Positions 31,731-32,871 of a stretch of DNA of 32,871 bases are shown one piece after another. The stretch is taken from positions 1-32,871 of IMG/VR virus record IMGVR_UViG_3300049435_000120; one strand, written 5' to 3'. Numbering within the stretch: position 1 is the first letter of the stretch; each line of letters opens with the position of its first letter. A program made the translations under genes and the position numbers. The notes beneath the pieces were generated by a model, which did no database searches, had not been told where the DNA came from, and was given only the letters and a program-made list of their open reading frames with translations. This DNA is from a virus.

Positions 31731-31785
31731 CTCCGACTCCTTCTATGCTCCGAAGAGCGTCCTGTTTCCGTGAAGCCTTCAGTGA

Positions 31786-32871
31786 TTAGGGTCGCGCCCC
31801 GTCGTAGACGTAGAGCTTTCCGGTGTCACTCTGGAATGCGAACTGCGGTTCGAGCTTCTGCCCGACCCGACCTTGGACGGGCGGCGGAGTGAACCGAGCA
31901 TCCGGGATATACAGCGTCTTCATCCGGACGCCGGTGTCAGGGTTGCTGATCCGGAGCTCGATGGGAACGCCGATCGAGGTGGACGGACCGGCGATCTCAC
32001 CGCCAGGGATGTTCGTGACCTGGAAGATCTTGTCCCACAGATCCTGCGGATCACGGGGACGGACGGTGATCGTGCCGGTCACGTCAGGAACGTCGTAGTC
32101 CTGCGCGACGTAGTGGTAGTTGCCGAACTCTTCGTCGTTGTCGAGGTTGACTCGCCAGGACACTTCGAAGCTCTGCACGCCGGTCCACCGGGTGAACACG
32201 GGAGTGGCATCTGTAGTGCCGATGTAGACGTCGATGTCCTTGCCACGTACGGCGGCGGGCTTGACGCTGACGCCTTGGTGGACGTTCTGCGGGAACGAGG
32301 CTGCAGTCGTCGATCCATAGACGACTCGGACTGTTGACCCGACCGGCGCCGCAGCAGTCAACGTGACGGCGGTGGTGCTGTCGGTGTAGTCCACTCCGTG
32401 GAACAGCCGCTTGTAGGTTCCGGCGGTGGTGATGTAGCAAACCCCGAGCGCGTAGATAGTCGAACCGCGCTCGTGGTACGGCAGAGCAGTGTGGGCGAAG
32501 GTGTACGGCCCGGTCCCGGCGGCGGGAAACTCCTGGTAGTACGGAGTGCCTGGGATGTAGTAGATCGAGTCGCCCCGAAGCGTGAACGCCTGCGTGGCGT
32601 TGGCTCTGGTGCCGAATCGGTAGGTGGCGTTCTCCAGGGTCAGGTAAGGGATGGCGATCCCTCTGACAATGTCGAAGCTCCCGGGCGCCGACTTGAACGG
32701 GGAGATCACATCGATCGGCTTGGCGTGGACGAAGTCGAACTGCTGCCCCGATACGTTGGCAGTCGGATCCACGAAAGTGAGGAGCGACTCGATCTCGGTG
32801 GAGACATCGAGCGACTCAAGATCGAAGCTCAGGTCGGGGATGTCCCTGACCGTTGCGACTGTCTCCCAGTT
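31786..32871 (-). CDS. Major tail tube protein candidate, 5' end outside window
   Basis: The frame is open to the right edge (NWETVATVRDIPDLSFDLES upstream of the first possible GTG), so the true start is outside; 361 residues are visible. The sequence is beta-rich: TFVDPTANVSGQQFDFVHAK, YRFGTRANATQAFTLRGDSI, VKPAAVRGKDIDVYIGTTD and VQSFEVSWRVNLDNDEEFGN. The second half, VTGTITVRPRDPQDLWDKIF followed by QVTNIPGG, resembles tail tube proteins of actinobacteriophages, as does the place just before the tail chaperones. Tube subunits stack as hexamers around the tape measure. A 55-base gap with a small hairpin separates it from the chaperone gene. Confidence 0.78.
   Translation of the reverse strand, partial: NWETVATVRDIPDLSFDLESLDVSTEIESLLTFVDPTANVSGQQFDFVHAKPIDVISPFKSAPGSFDIVRGIAIPYLTLENATYRFGTRANATQAFTLRGDSIYYIPGTPYYQEFPAAGTGPYTFAHTALPYHERGSTIYALGVCYITTAGTYKRLFHGVDYTDSTTAVTLTAAAPVGSTVRVVYGSTTAASFPQNVHQGVSVKPAAVRGKDIDVYIGTTDATPVFTRWTGVQSFEVSWRVNLDNDEEFGNYHYVAQDYDVPDVTGTITVRPRDPQDLWDKIFQVTNIPGGEIAGPSTSIGVPIELRISNPDTGVRMKTLYIPDARFTPPPVQGRVGQKLEPQFAFQSDTGKLYVYDGARP

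Noticed and set aside
31731-31785. Hairpin GCTC-TTCG-GAGC between tail tube and chaperone genes as a terminator
   Set aside because: The stem is only four pairs and no U-tract follows; it might weaken transcription, but this cannot be supported.
1-32871. tRNA genes, integrase, attachment sites, lysis genes
   Set aside because: None recognised on reading both strands; the window is almost filled by the operons described.

Overview
The window is part of a tailed double-stranded DNA phage genome (or a prophage of one), most likely a long-tailed siphovirus of an actinobacterium. Four things point to this: high GC content; a tail tube – frameshifted tail chaperone – 1,657-residue tape measure – tail hub order like that of actinobacteriophages; frequent GTG starts; and a host-style GYWLVxxDGGxFxFG repeat, a type I associate with secreted proteins of actinobacteria, Acidimicrobiia especially. 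The host assignment is inference. No integrase, capsid, terminase, lysis or tRNA gene is visible.

Left part, rightward (1-2765): a short accessory operon with tight overlaps. It holds the end of a VWA-domain protein, a conserved phage protein of unknown role, a possible 41-residue protein, a CxxC/CxxC zinc ribbon, a SAM-dependent DNA methyltransferase and three small proteins. A 13-bp hairpin terminator ends it (2791-2825). Positions 2826-3417 form a convergent boundary with a small leftward acidic ORF, a small rightward zinc-finger ORF with its own hairpin, and a stretch that would encode a membrane helix but has no start codon.

Right part, leftward (32871 down to 3418): one nearly gapless late operon of about 29 kb. 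In order of transcription it encodes: the tail tube (5' end outside the window); tail assembly chaperone G with its G-T extension made by -1 frameshifting at CCCCCCG; the tape measure; a small baseplate/distal-tail-like protein; a tail hub carrying a 12-repeat propeller-like insertion; and then about 19 kb of adsorption-apparatus genes. The last block holds a YadA-like fibre, a 53-unit 20-residue-repeat fibre flanked by two small coiled-coil proteins, a propeller/lectin-like fibre, a fibre with Fn3-like segments, four paralogues of one small virion-protein family, and a double-Kelch propeller protein.

Read together, the late operon builds a long flexible tail whose tip carries an unusually elaborate set of repeat proteins: three sequence-unrelated beta-propeller families, a beta-roll fibre and a probable solenoid fibre. 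Several genes are translationally coupled by 1-4 nt overlaps. At two places a very short ORF (12 and 11 codons) bridges the gap to a gene with a weak ribosome binding site. The most novel items are the propeller inserted in the hub, the 20-residue-repeat protein and these bridging minicistrons.
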